A stretch of DNA of 7,732 nucleotides from Leptospiraceae bacterium (GTDB lineage Bacteria; Spirochaetota; Leptospiria; Leptospirales; Leptospiraceae): NCBI GenBank assembly GCA_016711485.1, contig JADJSX010000005.1, forward strand, positions 1 through 7,732, given 5' to 3'. The notes under the pieces are model-generated. The model saw only the letters and a list, made by a program, of their open reading frames with translations, did not search any database and was not told the origin of the DNA. This document shows positions 1 through 6,540 of this stretch, piece by piece (positions within the stretch are counted from its first letter, which is position 1; every line of letters begins with the position of its first letter). Both the position numbers and the translations under genes were made by a program.

Positions 1-253
1 TCATTTCAGCATAAGTTCCGGGAGCAAAAAAACCAAGAGAACGAATTCTTTCTGCAATCGGATCCACTGCATTCCATAATTCTGTGTATTGTGCCATAAA
101 CATTTTATGCAGAGTGTCAAACATTGGACATGTTACGTTCCAATGATATCCGTGTGTTTTTAAATACAGCATATAGGTATCAGAAAGAAGGCTTTTTAAT
201 CCTTCTGCGATATTTTTCCTATGTTCATCTGAAATTCCAATATCAATTTTCAT
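1..253 (-). CDS. dps: Dps-family DNA-protecting ferritin-like protein (C-terminus off window)
   Basis: The first 84 codons are visible; the frame runs off the left edge. Dps proteins form dodecameric shells in the cytoplasm that oxidise and store Fe(II) using peroxide, and many coat DNA, protecting it under oxidative stress or starvation. The signature is clear: KTHGYHWNV at residues 32-40, FDTLHKMF at 45-52 and AVDPIAERIRSLG at 62-74. His37, His49, Asp64 and Glu68 match the intersubunit ferroxidase ligands of the family. The ATG at 253 is chosen because AAGGAGAT lies about 10 nt upstream. A full-length member would be about 150-170 residues, so roughly half is seen. No frameshift is present in this part. 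It is divergent from the signalling genes and probably has its own promoter; no confident PerR or Fur operator was seen. Family assignment is firm; DNA binding cannot be judged. Confidence 0.93.
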   Translation of the reverse strand, partial: MKIDIGISDEHRKNIAEGLKSLLSDTYMLYLKTHGYHWNVTCPMFDTLHKMFMAQYTELWNAVDPIAERIRSLGFFAPGTYAEM

Positions 254-260
254 TTGTTTT

Positions 261-270
261 TATCTCCTTA
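261..270 (-). promoter_or_regulatory. Ribosome binding site of dps
   Basis: On the minus strand this reads TAAGGAGATA, with the GGAG core 10 nt before the ATG at 253. It is a near-ideal Shine-Dalgarno sequence and fixes the dps start. Confidence 0.75.
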
Positions 271-466
271 TCTACAATTTGAAACTAAAATATATTCCCC
301 TAACATCAAGCGGATATCGCATTTCTTTAGAACATATAAATGAAATTTTTCATCCTGCTCAGAAACACGCATAAATGTAAGAGTCCAATGTAAAAAGAAA
401 TGTTTACCTCCACCAAGAATAACCCTAGCTTAAAACTCGTCAACCCCATTCAACATTTGAACGTGC

Positions 467-488
467 CTTACCAAATACTTTTGGTAAG
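467..488. promoter_or_regulatory. Perfect inverted repeat upstream of the receiver-kinase gene (possible operator)
   Basis: CTTACCAAA and TTTGGTAAG are perfect 9-bp reverse complements separated by TACT. The repeat lies 17 nt upstream of a TTGACA box and about 65 nt before the ATG at 554. No T-run follows, so it is unlikely to be a terminator. A dimeric regulator binding site is the simplest reading, but the regulator is unknown. Confidence 0.45.
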
Positions 489-504
489 TAGAAATTTTTA
501 TCCA

Positions 505-532
505 TTGACAAAACCTTCCTTAGCACTAGTTT
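505..532 (+). promoter_or_regulatory. Candidate promoter for the receiver-kinase gene at 554
   Basis: A perfect TTGACA (505-510) is followed after 16 nt by TAGTTT (527-532), only a fair match to a -10 box. TAGGAT at 532-537 is an alternative but with too long a spacer. The position before the GGAG ribosome binding site (544-547) and the ATG at 554 suits a promoter. The evidence is the -35 box and location only. Confidence 0.35.
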
Positions 533-553
533 AGGATTAGTTTGGAGTAATAA

Positions 554-1629
554 ATGCCTCATACGATTTGTGTTGTTGATGATGATGAAATGAGTGAGAA
601 GATGTTAACACTCATATTAAAAATTGAGAAGTATTCTGTCATATCCGCATCTAGTGGTAAAGCCGCAGTGGAACTACTCGATAGAAATACTCCTGATTTA
701 ATTCTTTTAGATATTGATATGCCTGAAATGACAGGACTCGAACTCATTCAAATTCTAAAAAACAAAACCACACCTAAAAGAAGTTCCCGTTATATTTATA
801 AGTTCGCATAACGACATAGATACCAAAGTGGAAGGACTTCGCCTAGGCGCCATTGATTTTATTTCCAAAACCATTTCAAAATCCGGAAGTCATTACACGT
901 GTAAAAGTTCATCTAGAAAATGGTATATTGAGCAAACAGTTAAAGGAACTAAATAACAAAAAAATACATTTTTCTCCATCATAGCTAAAAACATGAATGA
1001 AGACCCTCGATGAAATTTACTCTAGAATTATTTCTTTGCAAGATATGATTGAAGCTAATGATCTAAAAGCCGCGAAGGAAGTAATTAGCAAACTCAATAA
1101 ATTAAACAACAGAACTAAGTCGTATCTTAGAAATTTAATTTATTGGTCTAGACTAGAGACTGACATGATTCACCTTAACTCTGAAAAAGTAAACGTATCT
1201 AAAATTCTAAATGAAATAACCAAAGAATACACCGAATCAATCCAACTTAAAAAAATTATTTTAGAAAACACTTTAGCACAAAAGGAAGAGTTTGCACTAG
1301 CAGACGAGTATTCCATTCATATCATTCTTGAAAATCTTTTTTCAAATGCGATTAAATTCACGAACTATCATGAGTTTATCAAAATTAACTCAAGTCGATC
1401 AGGCGATAGAATTACTTTCTCCATTATCAACAAGGGAATGTTTTTTACTCAGGCAATGCAGGAAAAAATATTTAATTTTGAATACAAATCAAACCAATCA
1501 TTCGATGACTCTGAAAAAGGTTCTGGTTTAGGTCTTGCTCTTAGTAAAGAACTAGTTGAAAAATGGGGCAAATTCTGGATAACCACAGATGAAAATATTA
1601 CAGAAATAAGTTTTAGTTTACCTGTTTAA
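554..1629 (+). CDS. Response-regulator receiver fused to a degenerate histidine-kinase-like module (four frameshifts)
   Basis: Correcting four single-base indels gives about 357 residues. GGAG at 544-547 supports the ATG. Residues 1-125 are a CheY-like receiver: acidic pair Asp10/Asp11 in VVDDDE, phosphoacceptor Asp53 in LLDIDMP, FISSH at beta-4 and Lys in FISKPF. A short helix leads to FFSIIA at about 139-144, where the family normally continues with the phosphorylated His, but here Lys145 stands (AKNMNED). The HATPase part has an N-box (FSNAIKF, Asn264) and a G2 box (GSGLGLAL, 322-329); the G1 box is weakened to NKGM without its Asp. Indels: one extra A at 776-779, one extra base at 867-870, one T missing at 969-973, one extra C at 1004-1006. 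Unbroken frames are 554-811 and 997-1629. It converges with the related receiver-kinase at 1712-2825. The frameshifts may be sequencing errors; receiver identity is firm, kinase activity is doubtful. Confidence 0.82.
964..1629 (+). other. HisKA-like dimerisation helices and HATPase_c domain lacking the phosphoacceptor histidine
   Basis: Conceptual reading from codon KKIHFFSIIAKNMNED onward. The paralogous gene on the other strand reads FFSIIAHDLKSP at the same place, so His and Asp are replaced by Lys and Asn here. The two nearby indels (969-973 and 1004-1006) flank this codon but do not alter it in the corrected frame. The remainder (997-1629) is an unbroken frame of 210 codons carrying the nucleotide-binding motifs. 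Confidence 0.6.
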
Positions 1630-1685
1630 TTATTTTACCAAACAAAGTTGAAGTCAATTCTCCAAATGCAAGTATCCAAAACTAT

Positions 1686-1706
1686 TAATACAGAATATTT
1701 GTATTA
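1686..1706. terminator. Weak hairpin between convergent genes (possible bidirectional terminator)
   Basis: TAATACA and TGTATTA form a 7-bp AT-only stem around a 7-nt loop, followed by TTGTTTT on the plus strand. It sits between the stop at 1629 and the stop of the convergent gene at 1712. The position suits a terminator, but the stem lacks G/C pairs and may be too weak. Confidence 0.28.
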
Positions 1707-1711
1707 TTGTT

Positions 1712-2825
1712 TTAAAGTTTTTTGTTTTGGTAAACTAAAATAAAACTACTTCCCTGACCTTCTATACTTTCTGCGAAAATTTTTCCATTATGTTTATCGA
1801 TGAATTCTTTACAGAGCAAAAGACCTAGACCTGTGCTAGACTCTCCTTGTGTCCCCGGCCTTGCAACTTTTTCGTCGCTTCTAAATAGTTTATCTAACAT
1901 CTTTTTACTCATACCAATACCGGAATCTTTAATAGAAAACAAAACTTCTGATTCATTATCTTCTACGAATAATTCGATTTTACCTCCAATTGGAGTGAAC
2001 TTGATTGCATTTGATATTAAATTTCTAAGATTAGTTTTAATCATATAGATATCTGCATACGCAAATAAATTTTTTGGAGTGTAATTGATTATCTCTATAT
2101 TCTTCTGATTTGCAAAACTAATTTCATTTTGAATTACCTCTTCAATAGTTTTACTAAAATCAATAGTGTCAGGTTTGAATTCTATCGTATTGTTTTGTAG
2201 TCTCGACCACTCCAACAAATTTTCTAATAATTTGAACAAATTAATTGCCCGTTCATGTATGAGTTTAATGAAACTATTTCTTTCTTCGAGAGATATATTT
2301 TGTTCTTCCTCTACTAGAGCACTTGTCAATCCAATAAAACCAAGAAAGGGGGACTTCAAATCATGTGCAATAATAGAGAAAAATTTATTCTTAGTCGCTA
2401 TCACTTCTTGGAGTTCCAAATTTTTTTGGTGTAATAGTTTTTGTTGTTTGCATAATCTTAAAAATATTTCAACTTTTGCTTTGAGGATAATATCTTCAAT
2501 TGGTTTTGCTAAATAATCAGTAGCTCCCGAAAGAAAACCTTTGATTTTATCTTCATCTTCTTTGTATGCCGCAGTCAAAAAATAATAGGAGTATCCGCTG
2601 TTCTATAATCAGATCGCAATTGCTCACAAACTTCAAACCCATCCATTTCCGGCATTTGCACATCCAATAGAATTAATGCAAACCCTCTTCAAGACACATA
2701 GTCAACGCATCAAATCCGTTGAGTGCTTCTCGTAGCTCAGCATCAATTCCTTTTAGAATAGTTCGGATTGCAAGCAGGTTACTTGCGTTGTCATCGACGA
2801 CTAGAATTTTTGATCGTTCATTCAT
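1712..2825 (-). CDS. Receiver-histidine kinase (REC-HisKA-HATPase), two frameshifts in the receiver
   Basis: The corrected protein is 371 residues and soluble, with no membrane segment. Residues 1-120 are a receiver: ILVVDDN with Asp11/Asp12, phosphoacceptor Asp55 in LLDVQMPEMDG, and Lys108 in LAKP. A coiled linker (about 121-148) leads to HisKA with FFSIIAHDLKSP, phosphoacceptor His155. HATPase_c follows: N-box Asn273 in LISNAIKF, G1 box DSGIGM (301-306), G2 box GLGL (333-336). All catalytic motifs are present. The ATG at 2825 overlaps the cheB stop by four bases (ATGA), indicating translational coupling. Two single-base losses break the receiver: near 2681-2685 (GGG TTT GCA expected) and in the A-run at 2577-2582. 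The kinase half is an unbroken frame from 2578, whose first TTG codon is the Leu of FLTAAY rather than a true start. It probably receives or feeds phosphate in the same relay as the hybrid kinase; its output partner is not visible. Confidence 0.87.
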
Positions 2826-3324
2826 TTGATTTCATATACCGAGAGCAATAAACTTATAATTTCATCGAGACTGACAATATAATCAATATTAGATTTTTCT
2901 ATTCCTTCTTTTGACATCGTACTGAACTCACTTTCTTCTGGATTTAATATAATACTCAAACCACCTAATTGTTTTACATATGTCAATCCTTCTACGCCAT
3001 CTGAATTTGCACCACTCAGTAATACAGCAATTAAGGAAGACTCAAATACTTCTGCAGCAGTTTGAAATAATACGTCTATGCTAGGACGAACTGACTTAAC
3101 GGGACTATCTATCGAAAGTGCAAACCTAAGTGAAAAATTAGAATCTTGCTCGATAAGTAAATGATAATCCGGAGGAGCTATGTAAACATGACCAGTCTGT
3201 ATAAACTCTTTATCTATCGCCATAGATACGTCTAAGTTAGAATTTTTATTTAATATAAATGCCAATTCACTATCCTTTCCAGCTGATAAATGGGAAACTA
3301 CAGCAATAGGCAAAGGGTATTCTT
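2822..3324 (-). pseudogene. cheB: CheB methylesterase, C-terminal fragment cut off by the insertion sequence
   Basis: This carries residues 27-192 of a CheB-type protein-glutamate methylesterase, which removes methyl groups added by CheR. Motifs include PLPIAVVSHLSAG with catalytic His37, VYIAPPDYHLLI, and LLSGANSDGVEG with catalytic Asp134. The first 26 codons, with the nucleophile Ser10, lie beyond the insertion sequence at 4590-4667. Joining both sides with two duplicated bases removed restores the frame exactly as KSLPKEYPLPIAVVSH, giving 192 residues, normal for a bare CheB catalytic domain without a receiver. The open frame here continues to an ATG at 3391, but that part is antisense insertion-sequence DNA, so it is not the gene's start. 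Without Ser10 this fragment cannot be an active esterase. Its stop overlaps the start of the receiver-kinase downstream. No frameshift occurs within the fragment. Confidence 0.88.
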
Positions 3325-3347
3325 TGTCTTGTCCTGAAATAGTTGAC
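3325..3347 (+). repeat. Left terminal inverted repeat of the IS3-family element
   Basis: Begins TGTCTTGTCC and ends GTTGAC; pairs with 4566-4589 at about 18 of 24 aligned positions. It also contains AATAGT (3338-3343), a possible -10 box in the circular junction form. Confidence 0.7.
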
Positions 3348-3366
3348 AATATATAGGAGAGACGAA

Positions 3367-4017
3367 ATGGAAAAAAAAGTAAGTCCGACATATATTCGAT
3401 ATAGCGAAGCCTTTCAGAAAAAAGTGGTAGAAGAAATCAGGCAAGGAAAGTTTACGATGGAAGGAGCTAGAAAGTTTTACGACATTTCAGGCTCATCGAC
3501 TGTGAGAAAGTGGTTGAAGAAATGGGGAACGAAAAGTGATTTAGCAAGAAAGGTGGTGATACAGATGCCGAATGAAGTAGAAGAACGAAAAAAGTTGAAA
3601 GAAGAGATCAAGAAGTTGAAGATAGCATTAGCAGATTCAGTAATGAAAAATCAAGTATATGAGACTTTGATAGAAGTTGTGGATGAGCATTACAATACGG
3701 ACGTAAAAAAACTTTTCAGTAAAACTTTAGAGCGAGCAAGGACTAAGCGGCTAATATCATTTAGACGCTGTAGTCACTATCTAGGACATAGTAGAGCAAA
3801 TTATTATAAAGGCAAAAAGAGGCTAATAAAAGAAGAAGAGAAAAAAGCAATAGTAATCAAAGAAGTGTTGAAAATACGCAAACTAAAAGCCAAAACAGGA
3901 ACTATCAAATTAAAAAAGGAGATGGATAAGAAACTCTCATTTAAGATAGGCAGGGATTGGCTCTTTTCGCTTATGAACGAATATGGATTAGCCATCAAAA
4001 AGAAAAGCGATCAATAA
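3367..4017 (+). CDS. IS3-family transposase: OrfA fused to the N-terminal part of OrfB
   Basis: The start is the ATG at 3367 because AGGAG (3355-3359) lies 7 nt upstream; the frame opens earlier (3343) but without such a site. Residues 1-50 hold the OrfA helix-turn-helix (YSEAFQKKVVEEIRQGKF ... SSTVRKWLKKWG) that binds the inverted repeats. Residues 65-105 are a leucine-rich coiled coil (ERKKLKEEIKKLKIALADS), expected for multimerisation. OrfB begins near residue 125 (RRCSHYLGHSRANYYKGKK), with the HTH_21-like stretch up to IGRDWLFSLMNEYGL. OrfA and OrfB share one frame here, whereas most IS3 elements join them by -1 frameshifting. An A7 run at 3705-3711 lies at the join, so a run-length error could hide the normal arrangement. 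The frame ends early at 4017 because one A seems missing at 4003-4006. Confidence 0.85.
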   Translation: MEKKVSPTYIRYSEAFQKKVVEEIRQGKFTMEGARKFYDISGSSTVRKWLKKWGTKSDLARKVVIQMPNEVEERKKLKEEIKKLKIALADSVMKNQVYETLIEVVDEHYNTDVKKLFSKTLERARTKRLISFRRCSHYLGHSRANYYKGKKRLIKEEEKKAIVIKEVLKIRKLKAKTGTIKLKKEMDKKLSFKIGRDWLFSLMNEYGLAIKKKSDQ

Positions 4018-4587
4018 AAACTACAAATTCCCGTCATAAATTTCCAATCTATAGAAATGAAATAAAAGATTTGCCTACCAATTTTCCGGGATTCATTATA
4101 GTTTCCGGATATTACATATATACCTACACTTGAGGGTAATCTATATTTGTCGTTACTTACAGAAAGGAATACAAAGAAAATACTCGGTTACAACATTGGA
4201 GAAAGCCTGATCGTAGAAGAGTCAATTAAGGCACTTGAGATTGCACTCAAAATGCTACCTAAAACGCATCATGAAATAGTGTATCATCATTCCGATCGTG
4301 GTTCGCAGTATTGCTGCTATGATTACGTGAATATTCTTAAATCGCAAAATATTCGTATAAGCATGACAGAGGATAATCACTGTTATGAGAACGCCGTTGC
4401 TGAAAGGGTGAATGGAATTTTGAAGGATGAATTTCTATTAGATAAATTTCCTTCTAAGGAATTGGCTCGCAAGTCAATTAAACAAAGTATCAAAATATAC
4501 AATGAATCAAGACTCCACCAAACAATTGATTACCTAACTCCAGATGAAGCTTACTATAAAAAATGGTCTACTTATTTTAGGAATTGA
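4018..4587 (+). CDS. IS3-family transposase OrfB, catalytic rve (DDE) domain, frameshifted
   Basis: This continues the preceding frame after two single-base indels: one A missing at 4003-4006 and one extra G at 4107-4108. With both corrected, 3367-4587 encodes one protein of about 406 residues. The integrase-core motifs are present: first Asp in VSDITYIPT (codon 4108-4110), second Asp in HHSDRGSQY, and Glu in ENAVAERVNG. Thirty-five residues lie between the second Asp and the Glu, the DD(35)E spacing of IS3 transposases. The unbroken part is 4147-4587; it has no convincing start of its own and lacks the first Asp, so as sequenced the element would not make active enzyme. If the indels are sequencing errors, the element is complete and possibly mobile. 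Confidence 0.85.
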
Positions 4588-4589
4588 CA
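4566..4589 (-). repeat. Right terminal inverted repeat of the IS3-family element
   Basis: On the minus strand it begins TGTCAATTCC and ends GTAGAC. On the plus strand its tip is TTGACA (4584-4589), and the transposase stop TGA (4585-4587) lies inside it, a compact arrangement usual for insertion sequences. Confidence 0.7.
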
Positions 4590-4667
4590 TTTGGGAAGAG
4601 ATTTGAGAATCTTCTGAATCTTCGGATGTCCGCCTGCAGACAAACCGATCACAAGGAATTTATACAT
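4590..4667 (-). pseudogene. cheB: CheB methylesterase, N-terminal fragment with the catalytic serine
   Basis: Twenty-six codons from an ATG at 4667 read MYKFLVIGLSAGGHP, the CheB nucleophile loop GxSxGG with Ser10, followed by KIQKILKSLPK. The insertion sequence begins right after. Translation would continue five codons into the element and stop at 4572-4574, giving a useless 31-residue peptide. The start is supported by GGAGG (plus-strand CCTCC, 4676-4680) 8 nt upstream. The gene overlaps the end of cheR by eight bases, so the two were translated together. The remaining 166 codons are at 2822-3324. Confidence 0.85.
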
Positions 4668-5544
4668 GATCGTCGCCTCCGAAGTTCTTTCTGTAAATTT
4701 GGAAACGATGGTCAAATTCTACTAGATTAGGAGTAATCTCTAAATTCATAATTCTCTCGGACCGTCCTAAAAGTAAATACCCACCTCTTTCTAGGCTTCT
4801 ACAGAATAATTTTATAACTCGGTTTTGCAAAGATTCTCCAAAATAAATCATTACATTCCTACATACCACAAATTGTACTTCTTTAAAAACTTCATCCACA
4901 ACTAGATTGTGCTGAATAAATTCTATGGACTCTTTCAAATCCTCGCGAATCGAAATGCGATCACCTTGCTCTATAAAGAAATTACTAAATGAATCTAGTC
5001 CACCAGAGTTTTTATAATTTTCTGTCCATAACTCTATTTTTCCTTTTGACCATCTTCCTGTTTTTGCATCGTCCAAAAAAGATGGATTGATGTCAGATGT
5101 GAAAATGCGAGATCTATTCGAAAGCCCAGCCTCTTGTAATAATATCGATAGTGTGTATGTCTCTTCTCCGTGCCCACATCCAACCTGCCAGATATTGATT
5201 CTTGGAAATCCTGATAACCAAGGTATTACAGTATTTCGTATATATTTCCACACAAAGGGATCTCGAAAAAAGTCAGAAGTTGGAATGGATATATTATTGA
5301 TTACAGCTTGTGCGACTGCCTCATTAAAAAGCATCTCTGGAATTATTTCTGATAGATGACTGACATCGAAATATCTTTTTAATTCCATCAAACGACGTTT
5401 TAAGGAAGCTCTGGCATATCCAGAAAAATCATAGCCATAACGCTCTTTTAATGCGAACAACAAAACATCTATTTCTACATTTTCAATGTGATGGTTTTTC
5501 CATTTGATCAGTTCCAATTTATTCTCTTTCGTGTTTGTTTGCAC
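4660..5544 (-). CDS. cheR: CheR-type protein-glutamate O-methyltransferase
   Basis: A 294-residue S-adenosylmethionine-dependent methyltransferase that methylates glutamates, classically on chemoreceptor helices. The N-terminal helical domain (about 20-85) includes YDFSGYARASLKRRL; TSDFFRDPFVW (89-99) is the family's TxFFRDP motif; VGCGHGEETYTL (121-132) is the SAM-binding loop; TSDIN (149-153) matches the acidic SAM-binding strand; CRNVMIYF (228-235) is the CRNVLIYF motif. Length is normal and the frame is intact, unlike its neighbours. The start is uncertain: a GTG at 5544, 7 nt after the hybrid kinase stop, has no good ribosome binding site; a TTG nine codons in (5517) follows AAAGAG. It overlaps cheB by eight bases. 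There is no receptor or CheA/CheW nearby, so its substrate is probably the upstream kinase or another non-classical partner (inference). With cheB disrupted, methylation may be irreversible here. Confidence 0.92.
   Translation of the reverse strand: MQTNTKENKLELIKWKNHHIENVEIDVLLFALKERYGYDFSGYARASLKRRLMELKRYFDVSHLSEIIPEMLFNEAVAQAVINNISIPTSDFFRDPFVWKYIRNTVIPWLSGFPRINIWQVGCGHGEETYTLSILLQEAGLSNRSRIFTSDINPSFLDDAKTGRWSKGKIELWTENYKNSGGLDSFSNFFIEQGDRISIREDLKESIEFIQHNLVVDEVFKEVQFVVCRNVMIYFGESLQNRVIKLFCRSLERGGYLLLGRSERIMNLEITPNLVEFDHRFQIYRKNFGGDDHV
4676..4680 (-). promoter_or_regulatory. Ribosome binding site of cheB inside the end of cheR
   Basis: GGAGG on the minus strand, 8 nt before the cheB ATG at 4667 and within the last codons of cheR (GGDDHV). 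It settles the cheB start and shows that ribosomes can load there independently of cheR termination. Confidence 0.65.
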
Positions 5545-5551
5545 TTTAAAC

Positions 5552-5807
5552 TCAAATATCTTTCAGCCAATCCATTAGTGATTGAATATCTACCGGTTTT
5601 GTCAAATACCCTGTCGCTCCTGCTTTTATACAAAGTTCCTCATCTCCTTGCATTGCCTTAGCAGTAACAGCAAGTATTGGAGTTTTAGTCATCCCACGGT
5701 TTCGAAGTTGTCGAATCAATTCGTATCCGTCCATCTCAGGCATCATAATATCTGTTAGTACTGCATCAAAATCAAATTTGGCTACTAACTCTAACGCATT
5801 TTTTTTT
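5552..5807 (-). other. Hybrid kinase: receiver domain 3, N-terminal part missing
   Basis: Starts at NALELVAKFDFDAVLTDIMMPEMDG, with phosphoacceptor Asp codon 5750-5752, then ILAVTAKAM (Thr of strand 4), GATGYLTKPVD (conserved Lys) and the final helix to the stop at 5552-5554. The first strand with its acidic pair is absent, so this receiver alone cannot bind the magnesium needed for phosphorylation. Confidence 0.75.
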
Positions 5808-6100
5808 CGGCAACTTCCTTCATCTGAAATACTTCCTCTTCGGTTAAATCTCAGCCGAGTATACGATAGTCGGCGGAGGGTTGAGTTTATTGCAGGCTAA
5901 TTTAACCAATCCAATCCAGTCATGTCCGGTAATTTGAAATCTAAAATCACAGAATCAAATCGTCTTGATTCTAGTAACTTCATAGCTTCTTTCCTGTTCT
6001 CGCACAAACAATATGAACCGAATCATTTTTAAATAGACGTTCGATTGCTTGGATATCAATAGGATTGTCTCTATCAGAAGTAATTCTTGACGTTCGTTTG
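5808..6100 (-). other. Hybrid kinase: receiver domain 2, C-terminal part missing
   Basis: RQELLLIEDNPIDIQAIERL supplies the acidic residues, ILDFKLPDMTG the phosphoacceptor Asp (codon 5939-5941), and TIVYSAEDLTEEEVFQMKEV the fourth strand and helix. The fifth strand with the conserved Lys is absent; the sequence passes directly into receiver 3. Confidence 0.62.
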
Positions 6101-6114
6101 GTTTTCATTTCTTA

Positions 6115-6460
6115 CCATTGCTTTCAAGGACTCAGATAATTTTTCTCGTGTGATTGGTTTTTTTCAAAATCCCAATGCACCCAAAGTTTTTGCTTCGCCT
6201 TTGTCTTCAGTTCTGACATGATGAATACTGAATTTGAGAAGTGGCTTCCTTGATTTCAACTCTTTCAAAAAATTCCATCCCGCTCATTTTGGGTAGACCT
6301 AAATCCAATAAATTCCGCTCAAGTTATTTTGCGATATAGCAACTAACGCATGTTCCCGACTCCACCAAAATTGGGGAATACCCTAAAGTTTTAACCATCC
6401 GTCCCAAAATGGAAAGTAAACGAGCATCATCCTCTATGATCAAAATCTCTCCGGGAGTAG
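6115..6460 (-). other. Hybrid kinase: receiver domain 1
   Basis: EILIIEDDARLLSILGRMVK gives the acidic pair; phosphoacceptor Asp is in LLDLGLPKMSG (codon 6303-6305); the conserved Lys is in KKPITREKL. At least five indels interrupt it. Confidence 0.68.
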
Positions 6461-6540
6461 ATTGTTCTTCCTCTCTTTCAATCGTTATATGGGATTCAGT
6501 TGGAATATTACTTTCTGTATCCTCTATGGAAGGATTGGTT

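Larger units (their letters stand above)
254..553. other. Intergenic region between divergent dps and the receiver-kinase gene
   Basis: This 300-base stretch lies between two genes that point away from each other, so it must hold both promoters. It contains the dps ribosome binding site, an inverted repeat at 467-488, a candidate promoter at 505-532 and a GGAG ribosome binding site at 544-547. On the minus strand a frame stays open from about 430 down to a stop at 268-270, but no start with a ribosome binding site supports a gene there. No RNA gene was recognised. Confidence 0.6.
3325..4589 (+). mobile_element. IS3-family insertion sequence inserted in cheB (1265 bp)
   Basis: Ends are defined by terminal inverted repeats. 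The left end starts TGTCTTGTCCTGAAATA (from 3325); the right end, read inward on the minus strand, starts TGTCAATTCCTAAAATA (from 4589). About 18 of 24 aligned columns match with one gap (3325-3347 against 4566-4589). TG...CA tips, the OrfA-OrfB layout and the DD(35)E motif are IS3-family features. Target duplication is at least TT (3323-3324 and 4590-4591); a usual 3-bp TTT would require one T lost at 3322-3324, and the shared 4-mer TTTG (3323-3326, 4590-4593) overlaps the left tip. Orientation is opposite to the cheB operon. I cannot name the element without a database; IS3 elements of the IS1500 kind are known from Leptospira. Confidence 0.87.

Noticed and set aside
268..430. Minus-strand open frame of about 54 codons upstream of dps, including a 34-codon piece from an ATG at 372
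   Set aside because: No ribosome binding site precedes any start, no recognisable motif is present, and its stop overlaps the dps ribosome binding site. It is compatible with leader DNA or a gene remnant, but too weak to call.
1800..2516. Plus-strand open frames opposite the receiver-kinase gene (1800-2048, 2166-2516)
   Set aside because: They are antisense shadows of strongly conserved HisKA/HATPase coding sequence and have no ribosome binding site or family motif.
2576..2578. TTG at 2578 as the start of a shorter histidine kinase
   Set aside because: This codon is the Leu of the receiver's FLTAAY motif; the frame is only cut off there by a one-base loss in an adjacent A-run, and the rest of the receiver is readable up to the ATG at 2825.
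3325..3391. Upstream extension of the cheB frame to an ATG at 3391, suggesting a complete 189-residue protein
   Set aside because: The first 22-23 codons are antisense insertion-sequence DNA overlapping the OrfA start and left inverted repeat. The true N-terminus with GLSAGG lies at 4590-4667.
5087..5359. Plus-strand open frame opposite cheR
   Set aside because: It is an antisense shadow of an intact, motif-rich CheR.
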